Shown in pieces: positions 47,442-57,920 of a stretch of 64,000 nucleotides of DNA. Under the pieces are notes generated by a model. That model ran no database searches. It was not told the origin of the DNA and worked only from the letters and a program-made list of their open reading frames with translations. Source of the stretch: Paramacrobiotus metropolitanus (taxonomy: Eukaryota > Tardigrada > Eutardigrada > Parachela > Macrobiotidae); NCBI RefSeq assembly GCF_019649055.1, contig NW_026570329.1, forward strand, positions 186,001-250,000. Reading direction: 5' to 3'. The first letter of the stretch is position 1. Every line of letters begins with the position of its first letter. Position numbers and translations under genes: made by a program.

Positions 47442-49146
47442 ATGGTGTCAACAAAGCATGCTGCACACGAAGAACCTGCTGTGGGACCCGCCATATGCAT
47501 GAAACAGATGCTAGCCAGTGGAGCCTTCAGTGATGTGCGCTTCGCCGTTGGCCGTTATTTTGGCGCAGTGAAAATCTTTGAAGCTCACAAGTATTGGTTT
47601 TGATAGAGTGATTCTATTAATTTTGAGAACTGCATGATGCATTAGGGCCTACTCAGTAGGCCCTAATGCATTATATTGGGCCGTAGGGAATAGCGAGTAA
47701 AGACTGTAAACTGGAAAGTCAGTACTCACCAGTAGTCACCTATCTGTTAGTAACTTTTCTTCGGACCTAATTTTTAGGAACATCTTGGCAATGCACAGTT
47801 CAGCATTTCGCAACATGCTCTACAGAATTTTTCCCGACAGCTACGACGGCAGTATTCCCATTGACATTCCGGATTTTACTCCTGATGCATTCGCAAACTT
47901 GCTCAGGTAAGGGCTAATTTAATACGCCACTGAAATCTGTGTGCGATAAAGATAAACAGGCATGAACTAAAAGTTTAAAATTAATAGGACTCCGAAGTTT
48001 ATCTGTATAATATCAGCATATCTGAAAAAATTTATTTTTATCTGTATATCTGTAGTTTATAGTTTATCTGTATATGATTATATCAGTATATCTGAAAAAA
48101 TTTATTTTTGATATTTAATTAATTTACTACTGAAGTATCATAAATAGCGAAAACAAATCAAAGTAAAAAAATATCGCGGACGAATATTTACAGCTACATG
48201 TACACGGATGAAGCGGAGAATCTCAGCCCTGACAACGTTTTCGACACCATGAAATGTGCGGACAAGTACGACGTTGCGCCGCTGGTGCTAGCTTGTGCGG
48301 ACGAGATCGTCAGCCAGCTGAACGTTACCAACTGCTTATCCACTTTGGAACAGGTGGGAAAGCTACAAATACGCCTGATCAATCAGATAGGCAGATAATG
48401 AATATGTTGATATATATATAAAAATAAAATAAAATATAATTTGGTTTGATTTTTTCAATTGGCTTTGGAACGAAGTTCAAAGCATGACAGCGAATGTCTG
48501 AATGAACATGTACTGCAGGCAGTCCAGTGCCATGCTGGTTATATTGTGGAGGAGTGCTTGAATTTGCTGGATGAGAAGGCTGAGGAGATTCTGCGATCGG
48601 AACACTTCACTAACATCCGTCAGGACACACTGCGCACCATACTGCAGCGCAATACGCTGTCGGCTGATGAAGGTGTCATTTTCTTGGCTATGGAGAGGTA
48701 TTGTATTTTATATTATGATTTGTAAACTGTTAGTTTTCTGCCCTGCCAAATCTAGCTGCTGTTTTTGCACTTTTGAGCATGCATGACATTGCAGCTGGTC
48801 CGTCGAAGCCTGTAAGCGGAATAACATGGAACCCTCCGCCGTCAACCGTCGTCAGATGCTAGGTGACGCATTCCCACTTGCACTAGGCCGCTTTCCCAAG
48901 CTGGCTGAACTACCGGACGGTCCCGAGCCGGTGAGAATTTTTGCAGAAGGGTAGTACTGCTGATCATTAAAGCTTGATACTTTTCTGTTGTGACAGATTG
49001 GTGTATTGAATGGTATGACGCCAATGACGGTATCGGACTTCGTAACTGCGGTATTCCGGCTGTATCGCAATCGCCGTCTGTGCAGACGCCGGATCGCAGC
49101 CGAGCTTTCTAATGGCCTGGCGGTGACGATAGACTGCCCATTTTGA
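47442..49146 (+). CDS. BTB5: BTB-BACK protein with alternative short C-terminus (300 aa)
   Basis: The only + strand family member. Exons 47442-47590, 47778-47906, 48194-48353, 48519-48697, 48795-48930, 48997-49146 (903 bp, no internal stop). The start gives MVSTKHAAHEEP. BTB motifs: SGAFSDVRFAVGRYFGAVK, FEAHK, NILAMHSSAFRNMLY. BACK motifs: CADKYDVAPLV, EECLNLLDEKAEEILRSEHF, SVEACKRNNMEPSAVNRRQ. Exon 2 is 6 bp longer than usual, in frame. Exon 6 is unrelated to the SH3/Tudor-like exon: 49 residues with DFVTAVF, YRNRRLC and AELSNG, similar only to BTB7. Exons 4-6 with their introns and 3' flank are strikingly close to BTB7, in opposite orientation. Role by analogy: Cullin-3 adaptor, substrate unknown. 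Confidence 0.8.
47638..47670. repeat. Perfect hairpin in BTB5 intron 1
   Basis: 16-bp arms around one base: TGCATTAGGGCCTACT, C, AGTAGGCCCTAATGCA. It lies 48 bp after the exon 1 donor. Could be the scar of a small element or a structured intron segment. Confidence 0.8.
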
Positions 49147-50879
49147 TTTTTCCGGACATTTTTATTTGTTGCACTGAGAATGTGGTAAAAAAACAGAGTG
49201 GAACTGATTTTGTTTTCTATCAACATGGAATATGGTAATAGTTTTCGTGTTAAATAAATTCTCCTTCTGCGGCATAATATGGAATAAGGCGTTGGTAGTT
49301 TTTTCAGATGGTGATAGTCCCGCCTTTTAGACTTACTAGTCGCTTCTTGTTTTTTTTTTTAATTTTTTAGCGGTATCGGTTCAGGAAGATGATCAGTTTA
49401 ACAATTTGTTCGGTAATATATGTTAGTATGTTACTGATTTAAATTCTGAATGCGGCTTGCTTGTTTACTACGCATTTATTGTCTTGTTTACTTGGAATGA
49501 TGTGACTAGTAGTCTAGTGCTTATGCCAAAATGTGTACACAACACATGTATGAGCAAAGGTCCTAAACTATGCAGATTGCTTCAGATTTATCGTTATCAG
49601 CACCTCAATCGGATTGTTTTCTCTTCTAAATTACCATCAGCAGATTCTGCCAACTTGTTGCCACATATTAATTCGCATTTTTCGCTGCACCTTTACCGGC
49701 TTTACGCACCGAATTACGAATTTGGCTTGCATATTATTGTATAATATACGGTCATCTACAAGCACAGGCGGACGAATTTAACCGAAAAAATTCCGTCCAA
49801 ATTCACCGCCGGTGGCGCTGTTCCCATTATACTAGTAGATGTCGCGTTTCCTCTCTGAATATAATTTCTCTGCCGATCCGTTGACGCAAAAGCTCTGTTG
49901 CTCGCGGTTCGCCTGATCGCTTCAAATTGTGTTATATTAATCTTAACAAACTACAGTAAGTTAAAGTAAAACTAAATCAAGCTAAACTAGACTAGACTAA
50001 CAATTGTAAGGTAAACTGCGCGATGGACGAAGACCAAGCCCCAAGTGTTGTTTGCTTGAACTAAGAAATCTTTTCTCTGTTTTTTATTTGTATGAAATTT
50101 ACAGTTTTTATGCTACATTATTTCAGGCATTAATCCGGCGACGGTGCATACGCGCCGCATTTTATTGGTTAAATTAAACGATATTTTCCCCCGTTTCCGG
50201 TCGATTTGATGCGCTTGTTTCCTGTCATTACACCGAATTAAAATTACATAGTACAAGCATTAAATTGTCTCACGTGTACATAGGTGTAAGTTATTTTTAT
50301 GATGGCTGTGTAGCCTTTTTTGCACTGCTTTGAATGCTCTCGATAAGGTGTAACAAAATTAATACTCTACTGATCGGTGAGTAGTAGTTGAGGAGTTACT
50401 CGAATAATCGCAGTATTAATATGGCGCACTTCATTTTGGCGAGGCCTTTTAACTAAAGTTTCTGGCTGTAGACCGTTGATGAAAATTTAGTGCATACTGT
50501 CAGTCCGATTGGAGTATTTGAGCCAGCGATGGATTTTATATTTATACATATTACACAGTACAAAGTTAATTGTACAATGCACTTACTGACATACAGTACA
50601 AAGGTACTATCCGAAGCGTATTAATTTATTAATTTTAATAACAAAAAATTACATAACTGATAAATTAACATCTTCAACCACATAATTTGAACAGAGTATT
50701 CTGAAGCCGCAAAAACTGATCAAAAACGTTAGAGAACAACCAGAGATCTAATGCAAAACGTCAAGAAAAAAACATCACGAGCTAAAGAAACCGATTAAAA
50801 ATCTGTCCACAGGTATGCGCAAATGAGAGAAAAATCCACTGATTTTGTTCCGTCGGATCACATAAATTTTCCAGCCCAG
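49147..50879. other. Convergent spacer between BTB5 and BTB6
   Basis: BTB5 3' flank (similar to the BTB7 3' flank to about 49250), then unassigned sequence, then copy R5 and the 3' flank of BTB6. The + strand frame at 49457-49744 shows no family. Confidence 0.45.
50060..50230 (-). repeat. BTB-cluster intergenic element, copy R5
   Basis: Shares CGGCGACGGTGCATACGCGC, CATTTTATTGGTTAAATTAA and CCGTTTCCGGTCGATTTGAT with R1. No intact - strand BTB gene lies directly downstream of it, so it may mark a lost copy. Confidence 0.55.
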
Positions 50880-53064
50880 TTACGAGCGTCCGGACTGAAA
50901 TTCAACATGCACACAGCCACAATCCCGAAAGATGTCCGGCAAACGCAGCTGATACACGTCCGGCAGTACTCCGCTGGGCAACACCGCACCGCGTCGAAGC
51001 TCCGTGGGAAACGGTAGCAACGGCATCACAGCGGCACTCCGGAACATGAAGATTCGGCTTCCGTCAGTAGACCGCTCTGTCACCAAAGAAGAGTATATAA
51101 CCACCGCGTTTGACGACCAGATCAAATGGTACTAGCATGCTCACCGCCGCGGGCGCATCCGCCAGTTGCGCGGCCGTCAGCAGGGGAAAGCGCACCAGGA
51201 AGAGCGCATCGCCCAGCATCTGACGTCGGTTGGCAGCGGACGGCTCCATGTTATTCCGCTTACAAGCTTCCACCGCCCATCTGCAACGGGCTACGATTGA
51301 GAAACTGGCAACAGATAATTTTGGACGCCAAAGCTGAGTATTGTCAGACAATACAGCTTTACGGTTAGTTCGACGCTTCTTGTATTCCAGTTTTCAGAAC
51401 ATGGATTGGCGCACCGAATACCACAGCCACGGTATTCTCTTCGATGTCCCACAAACCAAAACTTTTAAGAAAATGATTACTTACTATGATAATTACGGTT
51501 TTTGCACAAGTGTATACAGATCGTACATAAAAACAATCCTGAATAATGCTAAGCCCAAACAAACTGGCTCAGACTGTATCATGCTTAGTACTGTTCCAAA
51601 TTTATAGCGTTATTCGAATAAGTACAAAACCACACATATACGACATCAATAGAAAAATATCGTTTTCTAATGTGGAAGTTGAGTGGAAGTTGAGTGGAAC
51701 AACGCAGAGGATACTGGGTCTCTGCTGTCCGGTAACCGAACCCATTGCATGAAAAGTGTCCGGAATAGTACTCTACCATAATTTTTGTATCAAGGAGTAC
51801 TACTAATGCACAGACAACATACCGCTCGGCAGCCAAATAAATATCATTCTCTCCAGCCGACAGCGTGTCGCGTTGCAGTATGGTGCGCAAAGTGTCCTGA
51901 CTGATGCTAATGAAGTGTTCCGATCGCAGAACCTCTTCCGTCTTCTCGTCCAGCACATGCAAGCACGCCTCCCGGACAGGATCAGTAGTCCCTTGCCACT
52001 GGGCTACCTGCAATACAGACTCGCTGGCTATTATTCCGTCGCCATCAGATACTGCACTTGAAACTTCAAAGTGAACTTAAAACAAAAATTTAACTGAATC
52101 TGTACGAGGATACGCCAGATTCTCCAGGTGCTCCACAGCACAAATCACTCAAAATGTTTTTTCATCATATAGAGTAGATTATGAATGAAGAGGTTTAAAT
52201 GATGAACTTTTAAAGCAAGAGCCAATATTTTGTATGAAGCTATTTAAAGTCTTTTAATTTACGGTTTACCAAAAAACCTTTACGGTTTACCTGTTCCAAA
52301 ACGGCCAAGCAATTCTCCACGTCCAGCACGCTGACAATCTTCTCCACACAAATTCGCACTAAACAAGCCAGGTCGTATTTATCCGCGCAGTGCATGGTGT
52401 CGAAAACATTGTCTGCGTTCAGATCATACACTTCATCCGTGTACATGTAGCTGTCAGTCGGAAGAGAACAGAATATTTTGTCACAACTCCCGCGTCACCA
52501 AATACTTATATATCTAACGAATAATTTCAATATTTATTTATTTTTGAATATCTGAATTTCGGAACTTCGGGACACCAAAACAAGTTGACAACCACGGGAA
52601 ATAAAAGGACTTAAAGGGGAACTTTTCTCTCGCACAAAACATCTGTATTTCTGCAAAACAGGCGCACTTGGTGACTTGCACAAGCACCTCAGAACGTTGG
52701 CAAACGCGTCAGGAATGCAATCCGGAATATCAATGGGAACAGTGCAATTCTCCGGTAGGCTCCCCGTAAAACATGGCGCTGAACACGGAACTGCGCATTG
52801 CCAAGATAGTCCTACAAAATCATGTCCGTAGAGAAGTGAAAGACGCTAATGCCGTCGCAGGTGCTTTCATAAAATTTGATCACCGTGATAAACTGAGAGA
52901 ACCATTACTTGTGAGTTGTGAGCTTCAAAGATTTTCACTGGGCCATAATGACGACCAACGGCGAATCGCACATCACTGAATTTTCCACTAGTTAATGTCT
53001 GCTTCATGCAGTTGACGAGTCCTACAGCGGATTCTTCGCGTCGAGAACGCTTCGGTGACGCCAT
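50880..53064 (-). pseudogene. BTB6: broken BTB-BACK family member
   Basis: Exons 53064-52909, 52811-52688, 52450-52291, 52007-51823, 51280-51145, 51076-50880. Exon 1 (MASPKRSRREESAVGLVNCM) has a perfect 7-bp tandem duplication (TTGTGAGTTGTGAG on the + strand, about 52909-52922) just before its donor. Exon 2 has one extra G (124 instead of 123 bp). Exon 6 has lost about 10 bp after the GLLTEAE motif, and the rest diverges from the SH3/Tudor-like module. Exons 3-5 are clean (CADKYDLACLV; EACLHVLDEKTEEVLRSEHF; ACKRNNMEPSAANRRQ). The lesions do not compensate each other. Exon 1 is nearly the same as that of BTB7, its closest relative at the 5' end. Confidence 0.82.
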
Positions 53065-53499
53065 TCTGATGCTAACAAGAGAACAGCACTTTCAATTTTG
53101 CTAACGGCTAACCATAAGTTCGGAGACTGAGGATTCTGAATTGCGATTATGTCAGTACGTACCCCGACTGGGTATCCGACTCAAGATTCTAAATAAAATA
53201 AATGATAAATCTAAAATGATGCTGCTTCCAAAACTGCAGAGGCAGATAGATAGTATGGAAGAATAAAACAAACAACCAAAAAAATCGAAAAACAGTGTAA
53301 CTCACCGCTCACGCGATACACTACAAGTGCAGGCTGATGCTGCAACACTCACAAGTCAGCAGTGCAGCTGCCAGACTGACGGTGCAGCATGTGGAGCGCC
53401 GGCGGGGAGTAGTTACGTGACATGAAATTTCCGGTAGCCACTAGGCCCACTAGCCAGGTTGTTTGTTGCAGCGGGGATTCCTTGTTTTCTCTGTCTTAC

Positions 53500-53700
53500 C
53501 GTTTGTTTTTCTGTATCTGAAAAATAAATTTAAGGTTTTTACATGGTTTTTATGCTCTGGTAATTATTATTTCGGTAACGGTGAGTGCGCGCGCGCAACA
53601 TTTTGTTGGTCAAATTCGACGGCGTTTATTTCCACGTTTCCGGTTGATTGTGATTTCCACGTTTCCGGTTGAATGTCTCAACGTGTAGTTTTTGTGTTCG
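53500..53700 (-). repeat. BTB-cluster intergenic element, copy R6
   Basis: GTGCGCGCGCGCAACATTTT, GTTGGTCAAATTCGACGGCG, CCACGTTTCCGGTTGATTGT, with a short internal duplication of TTTCCACGTTTCCGGTTGA. It lies about 0.5 kb upstream of the BTB6 start on the - strand. Confidence 0.65.
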
Positions 53701-53991
53701 TAGTGTAATAATACTTTATAATACAAAATTTACCTTGATCGCTAGATTCGCTACGTCGAAGTACAGGTACGCCGCATAAACACATCTAAAACCGTACAGA
53801 CCGAACTGATATCTAAGCAGAAGGCGCTCGAGGAGGTATCCCCAACTGAAGAAAATATTCCATTTCCCGTAATTTACCCCCTGTACAAAATTCACCTTTT
53901 TATTCACCTGTATATTCACCATATTATTCATGAAATTCACCTGTAGGCATCTTTATGCAACTAATTATGAATTTTCGCATTTTCGGACCCA

Positions 53992-54201
53992 TTGCCTTCG
54001 AAACAATGGGACCATGCCACCATGGGGACCGTCAGCTACCGGCCTACCGCTATTATCAAAGAAATCGGGAAACGACTACGTGATCAACTCGGAGAGGCTC
54101 GCTCCCATGAATTTCTCCGGCAGCGGCTAGCTTTGGAGATTCAGCGGGAAAACGCGGCTTCCGTTTTAGGAACAATGGAATTGAGTGGAAAAGTTAATTG
54201 A
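53992..54201 (+). CDS. Hypothetical 69-aa frame, helix-rich, unassigned
   Basis: Composition looks protein-like: SYRPTAIIKEIGKRLRDQLG followed by SHEFLRQRLALEIQREN, a charged, probably helical stretch. No family recognised and no homologue elsewhere in the window. An AATAAA lies about 80 bp after the stop. It may be a small gene, a last exon or a relic. Confidence 0.25.
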   Translation: MPSKQWDHATMGTVSYRPTAIIKEIGKRLRDQLGEARSHEFLRQRLALEIQRENAASVLGTMELSGKVN

Positions 54202-54865
54202 GCTTTTTCTGTTGTGATTAGTAAACGTTTTCATTGTTTGGTTAATATTTATTCATTTGTATTCTGCAGTCGTTTTCAAATAAAGAGGGACCTGTTCGTT
54301 ATGAATCTGGCTTGTAGTTGTAGATCCTTCTTTATTACAGTTTCTGGTTGTAAGCGCAGTAGTTGGTAACTTGGTCCAACAAGTCGGTAAGCTACTGGTG
54401 GTAATTTTGAAAACAAAAAATCCGACTGAGGTGCTGATAGCTATAAATCTTGTGCCACATAGTTTTGGTCATACGTACATGTACACATTTTGGCATAAGT
54501 CACATAATTCCACGTAAACAAGGCTATCAATGCGTAAACATTCAGAATTTAAATCAGTAACATTTACTAGCAGCCAAATGTTAAATTTATCATCTCTCGC
54601 TGAACTGATATATACCGCTAAAAATGAAAAACATAAAAAAAAGCTGCGATCAGGACTGGCTGGGATCAAAAGGCACGGGCGGGGTAATCACCAACTGAAG
54701 AAATACGGAACCATTCCGTCTGCCACAAAAGGAGAATTATCTCTAACAAAAGCTATTTCCATATATCGCGTTGATGGAAAACAAAAAAAGTTACATTCTG
54801 TTTTCTGACCACATTCTTCTACGCAACCAGTACAAATGTCCGGACAAATCAGAATGGACCACGAC

Positions 54866-56558
54866 CTATCGAGGCCATATCGTCAACTGTTGGCCATTAG
54901 CAACCTCAGCAGTGATCCGGTATTCGCATACACGGCGATTGCGTAGCGGCCAGGATGACACAGTTATGAAGTCCCATATCGTCATTAAACCATCCCCCAC
55001 ACGGATCTGTCACAACAAAAAAGTCGTAAGCTTTACTGACCAGCAGTACTGTACTACCCTTCAGCAAAACTTCTCACCGGCCCGGGACCGTCCGGTAGTT
55101 TAGCTAGCTTGGGAAAGCGGCCTAGTGCAAGTGGGAATGCGTCACCTAGCATCTGACGACGGTTGACAGCGGATGGCACCATGTTATTTCGCTTACAGGC
55201 TTCGGCGGACCAGCTGCAATGTTATACATGCTCAAAAAGTGCAAAAACAGCAGCCAGATTTGACAAGGCAAAAAACTATCAGTTTACAAATCATATAAAA
55301 TACAGTACCTCTCCACAGCCAAGAAAATAACAATCTTTTTAGCCGACAGCGTGCTGCGTTGCAGTATGGTGCGCAATGTGTCCTGGCGGATGCTAATGAA
55401 GTGTTCCGATCGCAGAACCTCTTCCGTCTTCTCATCCAGCAAATGCAAGCACGCCTCCCGGATAGTATCAGCATTCACTTGCCACTGGGCTAACTGCAAT
55501 ACAGACTGGCTCGCTATTATTCCTCCGCCATCAGGTAGTGCAGTTAAAACTTCAAAATGAATTTCAAACAGAAATTTAACTGACTGTTTATACGATTACA
55601 CTCCAGATTCTTATCTGCCACAGCACAAATCGTTCAAAATTTATTCACATCATATAGATTATGAAAAATTTTAAATGACGAACTTTTAACGTATGAGCTT
55701 ATATAGATGTTTTATATTAAGCATATGAAAAGCTTATCGATTTACTTGTTCCAAAACGGTCAAGCAATTCTCCACGTCCAGCTCACTGAGAATCTTCTCC
55801 AGACAGATTCGCACCAAAGAAGCCAAGTCGTATTTATCCGCGCAGTTCATGATCTCGAAAACATTGTCAGCGTTCAGATTCTCCACTCCATCCGTGTACA
55901 TGTAGCTGTCAGTCGAAAGATAACAGAACATGTCAAACACCACCGTCATCCAGTACTTAGTACTTACTCAGTACTCACCTACAAGTAATTACTATCAATA
56001 CTTCTATTCCTCATAATTTATATTTTTTAGTTTTGAACTTTCACCCAACAACTCTAGTTAATAACCATGGGGAGTAAAATGAGTACATTATTTCGAGTGC
56101 ACTGTGCACAAAATATGTGTATTTCCGCAAAACATGTACTTGTAGACTTGGCGTACTTGTACCTCAGAACGTTGGCAAACGCGTCAGGAATGCAATCCGG
56201 AATATCAATGGGAACAGCGCAATTCTCCGGCAGGCTCCCGTAAAACATGGCGCTGAACACGGAACTGCGTATCGCCAAAACAATCCTGCAAAATTATATC
56301 CGTAGTAGAGTGAAGGAAACTGAGTGAGTCTTAACTCGTAGTACAGTAGTTAGTTCTCCAAGTTTTCCCATAAAATCTGATCTCCGCGATAAAGTGAAAG
56401 AAGAATTACTTGTGAGCTTCGAAGATTTTCACTGGGCTATAATGACGACCAACGGCGAATCGCACATCACTGAATTTTCCACTGGTTAATTTCTGCTTCA
56501 TGCAGTTCACGAGTCCCACAGGGGGTTCTTCGCGTCGAGGACGCTTTGGGGACGCCAT
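54866..56558 (-). CDS. BTB7: BTB-BACK protein with alternative short C-terminus (297 aa)
   Basis: Exons 56558-56410, 56285-56163, 55905-55746, 55493-55309, 55213-55078, 55006-54866 (894 bp, open throughout). Start MASPKRPRREEPP. BTB motifs: SGKFSDVRFAVGRHYSPVK, FEAHK, IVLAIRSSVFSAMFYG. BACK motifs: CADKYDLASLV, EACLHLLDEKTEEVLRSEHF, SAEACKRNNMVPSAVNRRQ. Exon 4 is 6 bp longer than in BTB1, in frame. Exon 6 encodes 46 residues with WDFITVSS, LRNRRVC and AEVANG; it aligns with BTB5 exon 6 and not with the SH3/Tudor-like exon. The 5' half is closest to BTB6 and the 3' half to BTB5, so the gene looks like a mosaic. Copy R7 lies about 0.6 kb upstream of the start. Confidence 0.8.
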
Positions 56559-57920
56559 TCTGATGCTAATAAGACAACAACATTTGTCTTATTATGGAAG
56601 AATTCCGATCCGATGGAAAGTTATGGAAAAGGCGGCAAAGTTCCGGTCATGGAGCGAATGTATGGTAAAGTCTTTGCCATACGTTCGCTACGTGATCGGA
56701 GACAAAGGATTGAGAGGATTCTGAATTTTCGACCAAGTCAATACAGTTTAGTACAATACGTACCCCGACTGGGTCTCTGATTCCAGATTCCAAATAAAAA
56801 AATTGATAAATCGGACGCCGCTTTCAAAACTGCAGAGGCAGAGCAGATAGTATGGAAGAATAAAATACAGTAAACAGTAAAGTCTGTAAAGACTAAACTT
56901 AAAGAACCAAAAAAATCCAAAAATCATGGATCTGCACTTCTGCAGTTCTGCACTAGCGCGATGCTGCAGGCTGATGCTGCAGAACAGTGCAGAGTGACTG
57001 ACGGTGCAGCATGTGGAGCGCAGGCGGGGAGCGGTTAGGTGACATGCTGTTTCCGGTAGGCGGCAGTCAGGTTGTTTGTCGCAACTTGCAGCGGGGTATT
57101 CTTTGTTTTCTCTGTCTTCACCGTTTGTTTCTATGTATGAATATATTAATAATTTATAAATGTGGAAATTTTATTCATGGTTTTTAAGAGCGCTTTCTGT
57201 GCATTGTTAATTCGGCGGCGGTCACCGCAGCGCGCTTTGTTGGCGAAGTTGGACGGTGCTTTTCTCCACGTTTCCGGTTGATTCGCGATAATAGTGTCTC
57301 CACGTGTAGCTCCAATTTTTGTGCTGCTTTAGACAAGTTTTAACAAAGGTAATAGTAGTTGAGCGTGTTTTATTTGCAGTATCTTGCGCATTAACCTGCT
57401 TTATCATCGATTCGATCGCATACTCACACCCGTACAGAACATAAATACATACATATTTGCTTTGGCTACATTTGCGGTCTATTCTGACCGGGTCAGGGTG
57501 GTGACACTGTGACAGAATGATTTATTTCACGCTTGATATTTTTTCCATATAAAAAACAATATGGCTGACTTGTTGAGCGGCGAGAAGCGATGGTGCGCTA
57601 GGTTTGTACACATCCTGGACTACTGGTTGCCAGAACTGATAAACGGAAGGCGAACTGATAAAAGTAATCAAAAAGACGACGGACGCTTTACAAAGACGCT
57701 GTATAATCAGATCAAAACCGCTAGAGCACAAGCCGAGATCCATGCAAATGGCACTCAAACGACCATCAACTGAAGAAAACAACCATCCCGTACAAATATC
57801 TCCTAATACAAAATCTATTGTACGACTTGCGATACTAAAAAAAGGGCTTCTTTCCAGTCTTTGGCCATTTTCACCTTTATAAACGGACTATCAACGGCAG
57901 AGAAAAATCAAGGGAAATAA
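56559..57920. other. Spacer between BTB7 and BTB8
   Basis: BTB7 5' flank, copy R7 and BTB8 3' flank. The + strand frame at 57561-57773 lies in sequence that has a decayed counterpart in the BTB9 3' flank (about 62040-62260), so it is more likely conserved 3' flank than a gene. Confidence 0.45.
57100..57380 (-). repeat. BTB-cluster intergenic element, copy R7
   Basis: TTAATTCGGCGGCGGTCACC, TTTGTTGGCGAAGTTGGACG, CTCCACGTTTCCGGTTGATT and GTGTCTCCACGTGTAGCTCC in the order seen in R1. Confidence 0.65.

Larger units (their letters stand above)
53065..54865. other. Spacer between BTB6 and BTB7
   Basis: Contains copy R6, a + strand open stretch at 53992-54201 (separate entry) and, from about 54760, the BTB7 3' flank that matches the BTB5 3' flank in inverted orientation. 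Nothing else recognised. Confidence 0.45.

Noticed and set aside
49680-54000. LYAPNYEF (about 49700) and LYATNYEF (about 53950) resemble the LYPNRYEF of the zinc-finger genes
   Set aside because: Each has at most one cysteine-histidine set, no partner finger and no splice context; orientation does not fit the BTB5/BTB7 duplication. Treated as chance similarity.
57561-57773. Small + strand protein beginning MADLLSGEKRW
   Set aside because: The same region recurs in decayed form downstream of BTB9 without an open frame, so it is probably family 3' flank of BTB8.
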